Shown here in pieces: positions 62,771 through 64,000 of a stretch of DNA of 64,000 bases. This DNA is from Thiodiazotropha sp037384425 (GTDB taxonomy: Bacteria > Pseudomonadota > Gammaproteobacteria > Chromatiales > Chromatiaceae). The DNA lies in NCBI GenBank assembly GCA_037384425.1, contig JARROA010000011.1, positions 166,665 to 230,664 of the forward strand, read 5' to 3'. Each line of letters starts with the position of its first letter. Position 1 is the first letter of the stretch. The notes beneath the pieces were generated by a model. The model ran no database searches. It saw nothing but the letters and a program-made list of their open reading frames with translations, and was not told the DNA's origin. The position numbers were made by a program, and so were the translations under genes.

Positions 62771-62800
62771 GACACCTCTCATGGAAAATAATTAAATACT

Positions 62801-62829
62801 TATATAGTATCCATTCCTTGATTGTGCAA
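62801..62829 (-). promoter_or_regulatory. Sigma-70-like promoter of the 43-aa gene
   Basis: On the minus strand TTGCAC (62829-62824), 17-base spacer, TATATA (62806-62801), about 30 bp upstream of the ATG. Confidence 0.65.
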
Positions 62830-63035
62830 GGTTGAGGACATGTTTTTGTGATGGAGGTGGAATTAAATTCCTATGCAGACTGGGCAGGAAGCATGAATCC
62901 TGTTTAAGCGTGCAGCCTATCTATCTGAAAATTAATATCATTCTGTGTGTGTATCTGCGCAGCTGAAGAGGAGGAATTCGATGGGGATGGGATAGGGGAC
63001 GAGGCTGGCACAGGATGCAGATGCCAGTTGGCGCC
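62830..63035. other. Intergenic region between the 43-aa gene and the carbonic anhydrase terminator hairpin
   Basis: About 205 bp lying between the divergent promoter and the downstream hairpin; I see no ORF with a ribosome site and no recognised element. Confidence 0.4.
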
Positions 63036-63080
63036 GATCGCTGAAACCACAGACGTCGTCGTCCTAGGGTTTCAGCGATC
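63036..63080 (-). terminator. 13-bp inverted repeat just after the carbonic anhydrase gene
   Basis: GATCGCTGAAACC (63036-63048) and GGTTTCAGCGATC (63068-63080), perfect, with a 19-base loop, 7 bp past the stop codon. No U-tract. Confidence 0.55.
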
Positions 63081-63087
63081 AGAGCGC

Positions 63088-63690
63088 TCAGGCGGCAGCA
63101 GTGGTCTTGCGACGGTTCTTACCGACCTGGGTGGCCTCCGGGACTTCCAGCAGGCGTCCCGACTTCACGTCATAGATATAGCCGTAGATCGGGATATCGC
63201 CGGGTACCAGCGGGTGTTCGCGGATGCGCTTGACGTCCTCCACCACGCTCTTCGCGTTGTCCGATATGGTCAGCCAGTCGATGAAGCGACCCTCGGTGGA
63301 TCCCGGGCCCTCGCCGGAGTCGTGCCAGCCGGTCTCGTCGACTGTGGCGGTCTTCAGGCTGCTGGCCAACAGATCGCGCATGATCTCGTCGGTGAAAGTC
63401 TCCATGCCGCAGTCGGTGTGGTGGATGACAAACCACTCCCGGGTGCCCAACAGCTTGTAGGAGATGACCAGCGAGCGGATGGCGTCATCGCTGGCGCGTC
63501 CGCCGGCGTTGCGGATCACATGGGCGTCACCCTCGGCAAGACCGGCGTACTTGGCCGGATCGAGTCGGGCATCCATGCAGGTCAGGATGGCGAAATGGCG
63601 ACCCGGGGGCATGGGCAGATCGCCCTTGTCACCGAAATCGCTGGCATAGGTTTTGTTGGCTTCGAGAACTTCTTTGAGAACTTGACTCAT
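63088..63690 (-). CDS. Beta-class carbonic anhydrase
   Basis: A 200-residue zinc enzyme that interconverts CO2 and bicarbonate. The zinc ligands are Cys38 (TCMDARLD), His91 and Cys94 (HHTDCGM), with the CxDxR catalytic dyad Asp40/Arg42. The start is the ATG at 63690 after a GGAGAGC site; the longer upstream frame overlaps the presumed promoter. A carbonic anhydrase beside sat fits a chemoautotroph supplying bicarbonate to carbon fixation (inference). Confidence 0.95.
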   Translation of the reverse strand: MSQVLKEVLEANKTYASDFGDKGDLPMPPGRHFAILTCMDARLDPAKYAGLAEGDAHVIRNAGGRASDDAIRSLVISYKLLGTREWFVIHHTDCGMETFTDEIMRDLLASSLKTATVDETGWHDSGEGPGSTEGRFIDWLTISDNAKSVVEDVKRIREHPLVPGDIPIYGYIYDVKSGRLLEVPEATQVGKNRRKTTAAA

Positions 63691-63947
63691 GATGCTCTCC
63701 TGGGATGTCGATCGATGGTGTATGGAATGGGAAACCTGCTGTCCGGGCTGATGTGGCATCAGCCGGTCAAGGGTATATAGCATCGCTGAACTGACCGAGC
63801 AGGTGGAGAAACACGGTAAAAAATGGCGTTATTGCAATACAGAGCAGTTGAACGATGTAGCAAAGGGGTCTGATCGGTATGCCACCTTACTGAAGTGAAA
63901 TAACGATGCCAGATAGCGAAACATGACAGTAAATCAATGAAGTCCAC

Positions 63948-64000
63948 GGTGCGGCAAGCCGCACCCTACGCACAAGCCGACACTGTAGGGTGCGGCTTGC
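63948..64000. repeat. Palindromic repeat, copy 2 (cut by window end)
   Basis: GGTGCGGCAAGCCGCACCCT plus AC (63948-63969) and the start of the right arm GTAGGGTGCGGCTTGC (63985-64000), the same arms as at 42101-42155. Truncated by the window edge. Confidence 0.8.

Overview
The window looks like the chromosome of a free-living or symbiotic gammaproteobacterial sulfur oxidiser, probably Chromatiales or a Sedimenticola/Thiodiazotropha-type lineage. This is inferred from a dissimilatory-type ATP sulfurylase, a periplasmic rhodanese, a complete type II secretion operon, an XrtA/PEP-CTERM exopolysaccharide locus and E. coli-like synteny around uvrC. I see no prophage, CRISPR array, rRNA operon or intact transposase. 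Coding density is high and base composition is GC-rich and fairly even. The exceptions are a few AT-rich intergenic stretches (15.1-15.3, 50.7-50.9, 61.1-61.3 and 62.8-62.9 kb).

Layout: 0-3.4 kb holds a phosphoglucomutase (cut by the window edge), a secreted rhodanese and an outer-membrane beta-barrel of the PEP-CTERM-associated type. 3.4-7.5 kb holds htpG behind a near-consensus sigma-32 promoter, adk, a thioredoxin and a DUF1249 (YqiB-like) gene. 7.6-12.4 kb is gacA/uvrY - uvrC - pgsA - tRNA-Gly - tRNA-Cys - tRNA-Leu, the E. coli order, interrupted by a family-5-type uracil-DNA glycosylase and a secreted Hsp20-like protein. 12.5-18.6 kb has a CPA2 antiporter, a perfect 28-bp inverted repeat, an acyltransferase, an orphan iscR with an IscR-box promoter, prmB, a small unknown gene and hemN. 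18.7-20.9 kb encodes two exopolysaccharide glycosyltransferases.

21-31.9 kb on the minus strand is the T2SS operon gspG-H-I-J-K-L-M-N-D-E-F, then a Sel1-type lipoprotein. gspC is absent, and gspJ is frameshifted at a run of seven G. 32.2-38.9 kb is a compact XrtA block: prsK, prsR, an exosortase fused to an EpsI domain, an exopolysaccharide export lipoprotein and a tyrosine-kinase-like ATPase. The sugar transferases and the beta-barrel of the same pathway lie 12-30 kb away. 39.2-42.1 kb is the three-gene pntAA-pntAB-pntB transhydrogenase, followed by two palindromic repeat elements. 42.4-52.4 kb holds hrpA, a YchJ-like SEC-C protein, a lytic transglycosylase, a PilZ protein with a DUF1631 protein, a 73-aa conserved-looking protein and an HDOD protein.

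52.5-61.1 kb is recC-recB-recD, overlapping or tightly packed and without the ptrA gene found between recC and recB in E. coli. 61.4-64 kb has sat (ATP sulfurylase), a previously easy-to-miss 43-aa acidic ORF with its own promoter and ribosome binding site, a beta-carbonic anhydrase and the start of another copy of a palindromic repeat.

Functionally, three themes stand out. One is cell-surface export: T2SS, XrtA sorting/EPS, and c-di-GMP-linked PilZ/DUF1631. The second is genome maintenance: UvrC, UDG, RecBCD. The third is chemoautotrophic energy metabolism: Sat, rhodanese, transhydrogenase, carbonic anhydrase. All functional calls come from reading translated sequence and motifs; no database search was run.
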